64,000 nt of DNA, from the NCBI GenBank assembly GCA_023376005.1, contig CM042145.1:101307680-101371679 (forward strand), written 5' to 3'. Of this stretch, positions 24,043 through 34,465 are shown one piece after another. The position numbers and the translations under genes were made by a program. The notes under the pieces were generated by a model. It ran no database searches. It had not been told where the DNA came from and worked only from the letters and a program-made list of their open reading frames with translations. How positions within the stretch are numbered: the stretch's first letter is position 1; each line of letters starts with the position of its first letter. The stretch comes from Doryteuthis pealeii. Lineage: Eukaryota; Mollusca; Cephalopoda; Myopsida; Loliginidae.

Positions 24043-24339
24043 CTAAGATTTTAAAATAGATAAAAAACCAAAAAAACAACAAATTAATTACTAGAATTGT
24101 AGATTAGATTCTAATTAATATAACATATTAATAAATATATTAATATTTAACTGGACAAATGAATTTATCTTCATTTTATGAAATATGAAAAGTGTATGAA
24201 ATATACTTATAACATGTCGCATTCATTTTTCAGGTTGAACAAAACAATTTTTTTTTCTAGAAAGTCAACCATATTCTTAAAAAAAAAAAGAAAAAAAGTA
24301 CAAATGTACCTCCAAACAAGACAAAAATAATTAAAAATT

Positions 24340-24720
24340 GTAATATTGTATCATTATCATCAGGTTGCGCCAATAGCATGGATCTCCATCCGTCCCTATC
24401 AATCATCGCTCCTGGTAGGTCCTTTGTACAGACACCGGATGCAGTGCAGAGTTGACCAATGTAGGTTTTAACTGGCCGACCCACACTGGTGTGTCTATGT
24501 GCAGGTGCCCATAGGATAACATCCCTTATGAGCTCATACTTTCTTCTCCAGCAGTGTACAGCATGTCTTGTTCATCTAATCCGAATGGTCTATGTGATAG
24601 GAGGCAAGTAGCCATGCAGTTGCTCTTTTGTAGGGTGCTGCTTCCAGGATTTGTTCAAGACAGCACATAGCATCTTTGTACAATTCCCATCTAGTTTTTA
24701 GAGTTAGAGTCCAATTGTAT
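24340..24720 (-). mobile_element. non-LTR retrotransposon (LINE) 3' end, relic
   Basis: Minus-strand fragments read RWELYKDAMCCLEQILEAAP then, after frameshifts, GRPVKTYIGQLCTASGV and DLPGAMIDRDGWR. The G(R/K)P..TYI.QLC...G....DLP.AM.DRDGWR pattern is the extreme C-terminus of many animal LINE ORF2 proteins. Everything upstream is absent, i.e. 5' truncation. Same family, plus strand: 30868-31215. Confidence 0.8.
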
Positions 24721-24871
24721 AATCAAGTTAAAAAATTTGAGATAAAAAATAGTGGCTATTTTTATTGAACAAATATACCTCCAAATTTAATTTTGAATTG
24801 TAATATTGTACAATCAAATTTTAAAATTTAAGATAGAAAATAATTTCTTATCATACAAAACAATAGGATAT

Positions 24872-25081
24872 TATTATTTTGATTTTTCTGACTGTTGTCC
24901 TCATCTTTATTGTGGTATGTAAAACACAACATTTCATCTGCTGTATCCTCCAGCCTTCTTCAGATGTTCCCTGTTTATCCAAGCATAGCAAAAAGAAAGC
25001 CAGAGGATATAGCAATAGAAACGTTGTGTTTTTACATACCACAATAAAGATGAGAACAATAGTCCAAAAAATCAAAATAAT
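24872..25081. mobile_element. foldback element 2
   Basis: Inverted arms: CATCTTTATTGTGGTATGTA on the left, TACATACCACAATAAAGATG on the right. The spacer contains CCTTCTTCAGATG and GAAACGTTGTG. Same arm family as 22415-22684 and 40534-40727. Confidence 0.7.
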
Positions 25082-25147
25082 ACACATCAAGCGTCATCCA
25101 AAAATTCAGACAAATAATTAGATATTATTTAATTAAATTACCACGAC

Positions 25148-25279
25148 CAGCAAATTCAGCAAACAATGCATGTGATATGTGGAAACACTGGACATATGTT
25201 TCGACCTATTAGGTCTCATTGGCAGCGTGTACAGTGATCACCCACCATTGTTGTTTGCTGAATTTACTGTCATGCTGAT
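25148..25279. mobile_element. small foldback element 3
   Basis: CAGCAAATTCAGCAAACAATG is answered by CATTGTTGTTTGCTGAATTT about 85 bp later. The centre contains CATATGTTTCGACCTATTAG. It adjoins foldback 2 and has no coding content. Confidence 0.6.
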
Positions 25280-25656
25280 TGTATATATTTCCTCTATACA
25301 TATATATGGATATTATTTCTTCATAAACACAACCTATGTTCCATAATAGTTGTTACATTTGGATATAAATTTCATACAGTACATGTAACAACTATTATGG
25401 GATAAATATATTACCAATATATTTTTCATTGTTCTCGTCTTTTGTGAAAGTAAATCCTATAACATGAATCATATTTTCAATTTGTGTCAATATCAAATGA
25501 TAAAAAGGAAAGAGTTATGGAAATTCACAAAAAGACTATTTGCTGGTGGACTATGATTAAAAATCAAAATTTGAGACTGTAGTTAAGCTTATTTTTATGA
25601 TTGTTTTATGGTTCTAATGCAGAATAGTACGTAAAAGATAATATCATTAGAATACA

Positions 25657-26028
25657 GGTAATCTGAACATTAGCTACATAAATGAGAGTAACCTCCCTTG
25701 TTTCTTTCACTTTGAGGAAGCCGTCTGTTTTGGTCGGCCATTTTCATTTCAGCGTAATCAATGCAAATGCATGTTTTAACACAAAAATATCATAAAATGT
25801 GTTCTTAATAATAATTAAGTTCATTTCAAATAATGCACAAGCACAATTAAGAACACATTTTATGTTATTTTGTGTTAAAACATTCAGTTGTATTGATTCG
25901 AACAAATTCGTATTTCCAGTGTAGATTTACGGTGAAATGAAAATAGCTGACCAAAACAGATGGTTTCCTCAAAGTGAAAGAAACAAGAGGAGGTTAGTCT
26001 CATTTATGTAGCTAATGTTCAGATTACC
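25657..26028. mobile_element. hAT-like foldback MITE with 8-bp target duplication
   Basis: 372 bp between two copies of AGAATACA (25649-25656 and 26029-26036). Termini are GGTAATCTGAACATTAGC and its exact reverse complement. The inverted arms extend most of the way to the centre (TTTCTTTCACTTTGAGGAA mirrored by TTCCTCAAAGTGAAAGAAA). The 8-bp duplication fits hAT; the ends are not the CAG...CTG type. No transposase. Copies at 44178-44550 and 62954-63326 belong to the larger duplication. Confidence 0.85.
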
Positions 26029-26338
26029 AGAATACATATAAAAAGCATTACATTTCATGGAAATACCCGAAACCTTTGAGACACTAGGGTTAGAGTTAGT
26101 TTTAGGGTTAGGCTAATTTGTAATTTTTCGTAATCTAATGCTATTTATACATAAAATGTGATTCTATTGATATCATCTCTTTCACACTATTCTTATTTGT
26201 ATTGTTTTTATAATCCTTGAAAGACTGACTTTGTTTTTTATGATATATTAAAGGATTTAAAAAAATAATTCTCTTTAAAATATTGTTACAAATCAATAAA
26301 AATGTTTGAGATGAAATAAATGAAAATGGTTTACTTAC

Positions 26339-26391
26339 AATTTGTGCCTGCAAAGAGCTTACAAAGTATTCAATGTCTTCCTCTGTGGTCC
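26339..26391 (-). CDS. PDXDC1: PDXDC1 exon 11
   Basis: 53 nt, acceptor GTTTTAG, donor GTAAGTAAAC. Encodes GTTEEDIEYFVSSLQAQI, matching human GTRGEDVDQLVACIESKL, the C-terminal small-domain helix after the RFSPL strand. Confidence 0.95.
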
Positions 26392-26774
26392 CTAAAACTA
26401 AAATAAACATTTCATTAGAACATCTTTAAGAACACTCATTTACAAATTCTAGTAGCCATTTTTTTTTAAAGCATACATAGATGATATTTTAAAAACAGTT
26501 TTTCCTTTTATCAAAAGTAATATTATATCAACCATTATTAATTTTGACTACTATTCAGAAACATAGGATTTAATTTTTTTGCATTAGGCTCAAAAAATTT
26601 ATTGAATTAGATAACAATTTGATGCAATAAAATTTCCCAGATTTCTCTTCTAGTCATCTTTACTGTTTGGTTTATGAACACAATTTTGTGATGGTATTTT
26701 AAAATTATAATGAAGCTCATACAAGAAACTTAAATCTTTTTTTCTACCATTGATCAATGCTGGAAACCAATTGG

Positions 26775-27065
26775 TTGGAAGCCATGGTGTAATGGTTAGA
26801 GTCGTAAAAAATGGACTCATTGACCCGAGTTCAAATCCTGGACGAAGCTACAGTTCACATAGCGCTAATATCCTTGGGAAAGGTATGAATCCAACTACTC
26901 TCTCTCCAGCTATGGTTAAATAGTAGGGCAGACTGGGCTCTTTAACTTTGGTTAGGCAACCATTCTAGGAGAAAGAAAACTCTGAATTCAAACCTGTTAA
27001 ACTCTGCTTGGACTGGTCACTACTAGAATAGGCTCAGTCCTAATTAGTGATCTATTAACAAACAA
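26775..27065 (+). mobile_element. tRNA-derived SINE, type 2
   Basis: The head GCCATGGTGTAATGGTTAGAG is A-box-like and GAGTTCAAATCCTGG is B-box-like. The body has CTTGGGAAAGGTATG, GGTTAAATAGTAGGGCAGAC and AACCTGTTAAACTCTGCTTG, with an A-rich end at 27060. Related copies: 1525-1740, 31428-31525 and (reversed) 35405-35760. Confidence 0.75.
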
Positions 27066-27982
27066 AAAAAATGCTAAGTGATGGATTGGTTCATTGATCT
27101 TCATGTGACCATTGCAAGAAAAAGTGTTAATCCTAAGATGCTGTAAAGACTGAAAGGCCAAATAACACAAGTGAACCTTAGAAAATTGCTAAAGGAAGTG
27201 GCAAAACTGTCCTCCTTTCTATTGGGGGTCTTTTATTAATGTAATTTACCAGCAATTTAAAAAAAATTAAATTAAAAAAATGAGTGAAACTAATATATGT
27301 TATAAAAAAAACTTACAGGACTTGTGTTTTGAATGTCTAAAAATCAATACTACAAGAAATGCATTTTTTAGTAATTAAACATGTGTATGAATAAACATGT
27401 GTATAAATAAACATGAAGAAATAATTACTTTTAGGTATAAAAATACTTTTATCTTTAAATCTTACTGGCTTTTTTATTGCATCTTAATTGGGTTAACAAT
27501 CTATGATCAAAATCAATCAGATGCAATAAAGAATAAGTTCTCACAGTGAGCATCAAAATTCCTGTCCTCTTTTCCTCTGGAACGCTTTGTTAAACATATC
27601 ACCAATTAAGCTACTAAGAGTCATTGGTTTAAAGAACAAAGGTTTCATTTGTAGCAAAGGAAATGCAAGTTTGGATATTACAGACAGATTATCCTTTATT
27701 ATTTCTTATCAGTATTGTTCCTTGTTATTAGAGATTGATAACACAAGTTTTAATAAAAAGTAGCTAAAATTAAAATAATGAAAGAAAATACTTGTTGTCA
27801 TATAGTACCTAAATAAGGAGAATGGAATCGTCTTTTTTTCCCTATAAACAATGGCTTTAAGGGAAAAAATTAACTGTAAATCTTCTAAGGAAAAATGTTT
27901 CAATTGCAATTAAATTACTAATGTAAAAAGGTCCTTGTTTTCGTGAAGATATGAATCGCCAATGCAAAAAAGACTAACTTAC
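27066..27982. other. intron 10, left part, nothing recognised
   Basis: AT-rich sequence between the type 2 SINE and exon 10. No conserved frame, tandem array or inverted repeat of note. Confidence 0.5.
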
Positions 27983-28088
27983 CTTGTGCAAATTCAAGGG
28001 GAGAGAACCGTAAACAAACTCCTTCTCTGTCAACATTAACTGCTTCAATCAATACTTTTGGGTTCTCTCGTAATAATAAATCTGCTAA
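27983..28088 (-). CDS. PDXDC1: PDXDC1 exon 10
   Basis: 106 nt, acceptor GTTTTCAG, donor GTAAGTTAG. Encodes LADLLLRENPKVLIEAVNVD then REGVCLRFSPLEFAQ. It matches human EQLKQLVPASGLTVMDLEAEGT and CLRFSPL, the small C-terminal domain of the fold. Confidence 0.96.
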
Positions 28089-28342
28089 CTGAAAACATAT
28101 ATATATAAAAGAAAAACTTTGAATATGAAACGCTCAAGTAAAACAAACATAACGAAAAGAATTACATATTGATTCAACTTGGGAAATATGGTAGAAAAGG
28201 TGTAATGAGAAATGATGTTATTTCAAAGTAACAATTTCAGTATATTTAGTATCAAGCAAGAAATCTTGAGATCCTTTTTAATCTTAAACTTTCTGATTAG
28301 AAATTCTTAGAAAATCTGTCCAAAAGTCAACAGAAAACTCAC

Positions 28343-28434
28343 CCATGTATTTAATGCATTATAGTAAGCTGTTTGCTTTTCATCTTCACTTGATTCTTCT
28401 GAAGATTTGATCACATAAGGCGTTGATTCAGTTT
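28343..28434 (-). CDS. PDXDC1: PDXDC1 exon 9
   Basis: 92 nt, acceptor TTTTGTAG, donor GTGAGTTTTC. Encodes (E)TESTPYVIKSSEESSEDEK and QTAYYNALNTW. A Ser/Glu-rich insert precedes YYNALNTW, which corresponds to human CDALNRWL. Confidence 0.93.
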
Positions 28435-28522
28435 CTACAAAATGAAAAAAAATTGATTATGGCTAGAGTTGTCTCCCTTGTCTCTTTTGCTTATTGCGCC
28501 GATATTTTGTAGGACAAAAATA

Positions 28523-28640
28523 CAGCGGTACCTTGACTTACGAGTTTAATTCATTCAACTCTTAACTGAATTTTCTCGAATATGAAATCGGTTTTCCCCA
28601 TTGACAAACTGAAATGCCATTAATCCGTTCCAACCGCCCA
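28523..28640. mobile_element. single end of a pogo-like element
   Basis: CAGCGGTACCTTGACTTACG after TA, then ATTCATTC, TTCTCGAATATG and CCATTAATCCGTTCC. This is the widespread end of miniature pogo/mariner-type elements. The opposite end was not found nearby, so it is probably truncated. Copy at about 47107-47225. Confidence 0.5.
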
Positions 28641-28990
28641 ACCCCCCTCATTTTTTTAATTAAAAAAAAAAAGAAAAGATAAAATGTACTGCATTGTATA
28701 AAACATAATAAAATAGAATGCAATAAATTATGTGCTGTAATATGTTTTGTTATTTATTATAAATGATTTTTTTCTTTGACATAATAAATTTGGAAATAAT
28801 GTTTTTAGAGAACTTATTAACAGAAGTGTATCTGAACCTCACCCGTACCACAAATTTTAGTTCTCAACACAAAATAAAAAATTGACCAAGTGACAGCTCA
28901 TAAGTCTTATACACATTTGATAGGTACAATTTACAATTTGATTAAATTATATATTGTGGATCTTTTGCAAATCTTGTCAAGTTCTCTCAC

Positions 28991-29054
28991 CTGTTTTAGG
29001 AGAATTCTCTGTGTACCGGAATATCACAGTTGGAGTCACAACATCAAAGACAAC
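28991..29054 (-). CDS. PDXDC1: PDXDC1 exon 8
   Basis: 64 nt, acceptor TTTTTTAAG (poly-T tract), donor GTGAGAGAAC. Encodes VVFDVVTPTVIFRYTENSPK T(G), matching human SPVVVFRFFQELPGS, a strand of the small domain. Confidence 0.94.
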
Positions 29055-29399
29055 CTTAAAAAAAAAGAAAAAAAGAAAAAAAAAAAAAGGTTTCAAAAAG
29101 AACTTATTTTTATTTTTTTGAAGATTTTGAAAACTAGAAACAAGTGTCAAAGAACTGAGGACATGTTGGAGAAAAAAAATTAAATTATGTATTTGCTAAA
29201 ATATGGACATTACCAAGATTGTCTTGGGTGGGGGGGGGGGTAAAGTTTCTCCTACATTTGCCTGGGTGGGTGATTTATTCAAATGTTCACTCAACAACTC
29301 CATTGTCTGCCAATAAGTGTGACATGCCAGTGACAAGACATTTAGCAATGACTAGTGTAAGAAATGGACTCCTGCTTATCTCAAGGGCATTCATAAGTG

Positions 29400-29699
29400 G
29401 ATATATATATATATATATATATTATTGGTTTGTTGGTTGGTTTTGAAGGCTATCACAATGCAAGTGTAAAGAAAAAAAAGAAGGTAACTATGGTGTTGTC
29501 TGTTAACCTGTGATTTATTCTTGATATTTCGGAATAAAAATCCTTTCTACAGAAGATCCACCGGAACTGAAGTTGTTGCTAGTGGCTGTTCATTTCTTCT
29601 GTCTCATGCCTTCCAAATTCTCTGTGTGTGCATGTGTGTGGATGGTGCTTGTTTATGTGTGTTTGCTTTGTGTGTATGAGTGTAGGTGTGTACACCTGT

Positions 29700-29756
<57 letters not shown>

Positions 29757-29760
29757 TCTC
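29400..29760. repeat. TA and TG microsatellites in intron 7
   Basis: (TA)n at 29401-29422 and 29706-29754, with a TG-rich stretch at 29620-29690. Lengths differ in copy B. Confidence 0.9.
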
Positions 29761-30652
29761 AACTAGAATTTGATCTCTGCTGTTTTCCATACCAGTTATC
29801 ACACTAGGGTGGCCATTTACAAATTTCCCTAAAGGAGAACATTGCTCTCCAAAAAGGGAGGACTTGGGCAGGAAAAGGAAGATTCATTAAGTTATCTCTA
29901 TTGGTGTGTTGATAAACTGCACTTTTCCCACTGCCTCCTGCCAAATCATAACAGCACACTGTACAGAAGACATGAAAATTATGTTCTTTACTTTTAGATA
30001 TAAATCCAAATTCTTTGACCAATTCATGGTTAAACTTGGTCTTTCCTGACTGCATTTTTTTCAGGGGGTAAATAAGCACAGAAACCTTAATACTATATGC
30101 TCTCATCAAAGACTCAGAGAGGAGAGGGCATGTTTGACCTTGTAATTCAGACCTGACTGAAGTGGAATGTTGTATTTGAACAACCCTCTACTATTCATAG
30201 TGGGCCATTACATGTGGAGTCATTGAGTGGAGGGGTGGGGAGAAAACGTGTTACCATGGTGACAAATTAGGGTCCTGTTACAATATATGAAGATCAAAAT
30301 AGGCCTGGCTTAAGCTGGCACCAGATGGAGGATGGCTTTCTCAAAAGCCGTACAGTCTGGCATAAAGTCAGACATCCAGCTACCATAGCACCACCTAAAA
30401 TATGAATTTTACATACAAAAATGTGCATATTGAAAAATAGGAATAGGAAACAGTCATTTATACATTCTAGTATTTCTTTTCACGGAAAACACATACAAAA
30501 GTAAAATGATACAATTTAAATCGTAATCTATAAGTATTAATAATTACTTGTGATTAATAAAAAAAAAATTGTTCCTTCTTGAAGAGATGACTGAGGCAAA
30601 ACTTGAAGAACAAAAACCTTATAAACATGTAATTGATATGAAGAAAACTTAC

Positions 30653-30727
30653 AAGAGTATCAATTGTTGTTGATATCAGATCACCAGATTTGGCAGAATC
30701 TTTTTCTTCTGATTTCTTTTCTGTATT
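30653..30727 (-). CDS. PDXDC1: PDXDC1 exon 7
   Basis: 75 nt, phase 0, acceptor TTTTAACAG, donor GTAAGTTTTC. Encodes NTEKKSEEKDSAKSGDLIST then TIDTL. A Lys/Glu/Ser-rich loop without clear counterpart in the human protein; it may be an alternative or lineage-specific exon. The frame is kept with or without it (25 codons). Confidence 0.8.
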
Positions 30728-30867
30728 CTGTTAAAAAAAAAAAAGAGAAAATATGGTATTAGAAAACAGCTTTTTAAATTTGTTTTTTTTTAACTCTCTG
30801 ACCTCATAAGCCTAATATTTTGTGCTGAGCCTTATTTTGCTATACACTGTATACTTGATATTTCACG

Positions 30868-31215
30868 ATCAGAGAAATCATACCAGATGCTGATGGGAGC
30901 TCCATAATGATGTTACACGCTGTCTTGAACAAATCTTGGAAGCAGCATTCCCCCCCCAGCTGTATAGTCTCCTGCTTCCTATTACATAAACCATCCAAGT
31001 GAATGAACAAGACATGCTGGATGAGGGCACACTCATAAGTGAAGTTTTTCTATGGACACCTACACATAGACACACCAGTGTAGGCTGACCAACAAATACC
31101 TATATCAATCAGCTCTGTACAGATTCTGGAAGCCACATTGAAGACTTGCCACTTGCCAGGGGTGATGACCGATAGGGATGGCTGGCGAGAAAGAGTCAAG
31201 GTAATGTGCTGACAG
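30868..31215 (+). mobile_element. LINE 3' end, plus strand, relic
   Basis: Same family as the minus-strand 24340-24720. Shared words: GTCTTGAACAAATC.TGGAAGCAGCA, TGAA(C)AAGACATGCTG, CACATAGACACACCAGTGT and GATGACCGATAGGGATGGCTGG, encoding DRDGWRERVK. Frameshifts and a C8 run interrupt it. Confidence 0.8.
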
Positions 31216-31265
31216 CATGACCTGATGAGGATGACAGCAATTCATGTTTTGTGGTCCCATTCAAA

Positions 31266-31366
31266 ATGTAGTTTCTCAGCCCTTTGGCTAAGATCAAAGT
31301 GTAGTATCTCTTATGAACTTAATATCTGAAATGTCCTCAATGTGGGAACTTTGATACTCATTAAAC
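31266..31366 (+). pseudogene. U2 snRNA-like sequence
   Basis: TTTCTCAGCCCTTTGGCTAA, GATCAAAGTGTAGTATCTC and CTTAATATCTGAAATGTCCTC follow the 5' half of U2 snRNA in order, including the branch-site-pairing GTAGTA. Differences from U2 and loss of the 3' half mean it is not a functional gene. It starts about 50 bp after the LINE end. Copy in B at about 49858-49960. Confidence 0.75.
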
Positions 31367-31427
31367 CCTAGATATATAACATATGAGATATTAAACTAAT
31401 TAGAAGAAATATTACATTTTGATCTTG

Positions 31428-31525
31428 GAGGAGTGTTTAGCATAATGGTTATTATATGTAGGAAATGGAATCAGTGACCCAAGTTCAAATCTTAGACGAG
31501 GCTGTTGGCATTTCCCTTTGAGCTA
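31428..31525 (+). mobile_element. type 2 SINE fragment
   Basis: GTTTAGCATAATGGTTATTA and CCAAGTTCAAATCTTAGACG followed by GGCATTTCCCTTTGAGC. tRNA-like head only; the body is missing. Confidence 0.55.
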
Positions 31526-31647
31526 GAAATATTTAAGGATTAATTTTTATACATTTTTGCCAGTAGAATTACAGTCAGATTTTTTTTTTATAAAGAAAAC
31601 CTGAGTTATAGACAATAAAAAAAGAAAACATTTCCTGAAAATCTTAC

Positions 31648-31698
31648 CACAAGTCTGACTGTTGGTAGTGAATTTAGCCTTTCAAGCAAGAGTTTACA
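31648..31698 (-). CDS. PDXDC1: PDXDC1 exon 6
   Basis: 51 nt, phase 0, acceptor GTTTTTCAG, donor GTAAGAT. Encodes CKLLLERLNSLPTVRLV, matching human QLSQRLQESLKKVNYIKILV. Confidence 0.93.
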
Positions 31699-31977
31699 CT
31701 GAAAAACAAGAAAGAAAAATTAAAAATCATGAGAAATAACAAGTAATAATTTGTCAATATTATCATAAAACAGAACAAGTTAATCATTTCATTGGGAAAA
31801 GAAAGTTGAGAAATACTTTATATTTTTACGTTAGATTTTAAAGAATTTCATTGAAAAGTGTAGTTTAAATTTAAGTTTAAAAAAATTACTTTTAAAATCA
31901 ATTAACATAACAACAATTAGCATCTCAATAAAATTAATGAATGGCAATCAATATCTTGAACAATTTACTCTTTTAAA

Positions 31978-32098
31978 AACGGCAGAGTGGCCTAATGTCA
32001 GTATCAGTCGGACAGTGAGGGAGTCTATCCCCTTTTCACTAGTACTAGACCAGGGAGATTGTTTTTGCGTTTGAGGTGGGGAGCCACACTAACCATCG
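31978..32098 (-). mobile_element. type 1 SINE 3' fragment
   Basis: GTGAGGGAGTCTATCCCCTT through GAGGTGGGGAGCC is the reverse of the type 1 SINE body at 14650-14750. The tRNA-like head is lacking. Confidence 0.65.
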
Positions 32099-32466
32099 TA
32101 ATTTTTATATAAAAATGTCCAAATAACACTGGGCAAAACAATTTTTGTTGAGTTGGATCTGACACTTGTTTTTGACTATTATTTGACCTCTAAATCCAAA
32201 AATGACCCAAGTTTTTCTATATCACATCAACTTTTTGAGCTAAAGGATACCCTCAATTTTTCTCAAAAGCCATAAAAATACAGCATCTAACAAATTTGTG
32301 CTTATTTTATGGAATGTCTTAAAAATTCACATATAATGAAAAGTAATAAAACATAATAAATAGTCTCAATTTGAAATATATGAAAAACATTTTTATTTTA
32401 GAAATTCAAAAAGGATGAGTTTTTTTAAAACTAATGTGAATATTTGGATTTCCAACAAGAGATTAA

Positions 32467-32688
32467 CTCTTTATCTACCATTGCCATCCTCAATAACCAT
32501 GTCCCAAATGGTTGACAAGCTAGTATCCTATCACTGATCTTTTACTACCGAATAGAGATGTATTTATTTAATTAATTTCTCAGTTTTTGACTCTAAACCA
32601 TTTTCTAAAAGCTAACAATCTCTGTCATTTTCAGGCGGTCTGATATTTTGATTGTTGGGCGGTTTGGGGCGCTCTGGTAGATAAAGGG
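32467..32688. mobile_element. piggyBac-like miniature element
   Basis: CTCTTTATCTACC at the left end, preceded by TTAA, and GGTAGATAAAGGG at the right, followed by TCAA. Twelve of 13 terminal bases match. The TTAA target and C(C/T)CTTT end fit piggyBac; the right TTAA has mutated. 222 bp, non-coding. Confidence 0.55.
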
Positions 32689-32760
32689 TCAAAAGTGTAG
32701 AATTTGTGAACAAAACGCAAGGTGAGTTTAATCAGAATAAGGTAATTGTAAATGTCTTAC

Positions 32761-32916
32761 CAAATGGAAAGATGATCTGATTCTATTGAGAATGCCTTCA
32801 TGCCCCAGACTCTGTAGAGAGATCCACAATGGTAGACAGGAGAGTTTTGATGCAGCATTGAAAGAATTCATTCCAGCAGCATAGGTCATAGTTGTGTCTT
32901 CACACATATACAATGT
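32761..32916 (-). CDS. PDXDC1: PDXDC1 exon 5
   Basis: 156 nt, acceptor TGTCCGTCAG, donor GTAAGACAT. Encodes TLYMCEDTTMTYAAGMNSFN, AASKLSCLPLWISLQSLGHE and GILNRIRSSFHL. It aligns with human TLYKHDDPALTLVAGL and LPLWLSLQYLGLDGFVERIK, the end of the large PLP domain. Confidence 0.96.
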
Positions 32917-32934
32917 CTGACGGACAACAATCAA

Positions 32935-34247
32935 GGAACAAAACTGTTTTTAGAGAATTCTTTTAAAAAACAATTAATTTTATTAAAAAAAAACAATATC
33001 AATTTTTTAAGCAATTTTTTTTTTGATTTTTGTTTTGTTTCGTGGAAATTCCATGGGTCCTGCTAGTAGTTTTATTAATATCATAACTATGTATTTAATA
33101 AAAGAATCTGATAAGACAACTTACAAATATTTATCCTTATAAATATCAAAAAATAATTATATTACATTATAAATGCACTAGTGGGACCTGTGGATATACT
33201 AACTATTACAACATTTGATATGTATGCTTTAAGACCTATTGCAATAAAAGTTCAACATGTAAAAAGTATAATAATCTTGATTTAACTCACTCTCTCCCCT
33301 ATTTGGAACAATTACAGCATTTTTTAAACAATTCATTTTAAAATGGGTAAAATAAGAATTCAGCGGATAAGCGACACTAGATAATCAGGATTTACATTTT
33401 TAAATTTCATCTTGGATGATTTGGATGGGCTAATTTTTAAGCAGAAGGTGTTGCAAGATGATAATAGTCGTATTTTGTAGGAACTCCAGTATTAATATAA
33501 ATGCATTAATAGTTAGTCTTTGACTTTTTTTTCTTATTAGTAATCCATATTAACCCAGATTATTTTAACAGTAGCCAAAAGTCACAAGATGTGAAATAGA
33601 AAATTTAGTAGTGCTGGTATTTTAAAAGTCAGACAATTTGCTCCATGTAGCCCAATAACCTGGTAAATGGAGATTTGGTCTCTATTTGTCTGTATCCGAA
33701 ACTACATCACTGCTTATGTCATATTACCCAAAATCGTCAATATTTAGAATAAAGAATAACCTTGTATTATATACACTCAAAATTTGAGTAGGCAAACTTA
33801 GCAAGGTCCTTATTGTTTTTTAAAACAAGTTTCAATAGATACATGCCCGGTATTATATATCTATATATAGTTTTATTTTCATATATATTTCAAGTTATCT
33901 AACTTTAATATATATTTAAAGTTATCTAACTTTAATATATATTAAAAAGTTTACAAATAAATAAATACCTACGATTTTGTGTAAAATATTCAAAATAATT
34001 ATTCAATTAATAATTAATAGATGCTTGCAACATTCTATTTGAAAGGGACATAACTAAGTTTTCATTTCAAATTGTTTTATTTTTTTAAAACTCCTTTAAT
34101 AAATTTGATGATTTTATTTACTTATGATACAAACCCTCTCACACTGAATTTTTAACTCCCACCCCCTCAGGCAAAATCTTTCAAAAATTAATCTTTACAC
34201 CGCCCAGAGTGCATTTTAATATATGAAATGATGTCAATAAAGGATAC
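32935..34247. other. intron 4, left part, no gene
   Basis: AT-rich. It shares a short block (GGATGATTTGGATGGGC..AGCAGAAGG) with 23545-23610, a repeat of unknown type. Nothing else recognised. Confidence 0.5.
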
Positions 34248-34368
34248 AGCTGCTTGAAGGGATGGAATGCCCAGCCATTTGCCAAGTGTTATTGTAATAC
34301 TGTCACCGCATTTGGATGCGTGGACTGTGTTTGGATCGGAAAACAGAATCAATGCTGCCAAATTGTTT
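34248..34368 (-). CDS. PDXDC1: PDXDC1 exon 4 (active-site region)
   Basis: 121 nt, acceptor CTTTCCAG, donor GTATCC (weak). Encodes NNLAALILFSDPNTVHASKC then GDSITITLGKWLGIPSLQAA. In group II decarboxylases this segment holds the N-P-H-K-W Schiff-base lysine. Here T-L-G-K-W keeps the lysine (codon at 34278-34280). As I recall it, human PDXDC1 reads T-P-G-P-W. Ends in phase 0, joining LQAA to TLYM. Confidence 0.94.
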
Positions 34369-34465
34369 CTGGAAAGAGAAAATCCATGTAATGTTAAGTA
34401 GGCATCGAATCATTGTCAAGAAAATTTTTCTTTCTTAATCATAATAAGGATATTTGCCTGCTCAT

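Noticed and set aside
26090..26112. TTAGGGTTAG..TTTTAGGGTTAG as telomere-like sequence
   Set aside because: Only two or three imperfect units in an intron, at the same place in all copies; not an array.
31266..31366. Functional U2 snRNA gene
   Set aside because: The 3' half (stem-loops III-IV and Sm site) is missing and the 5' half has several changes.
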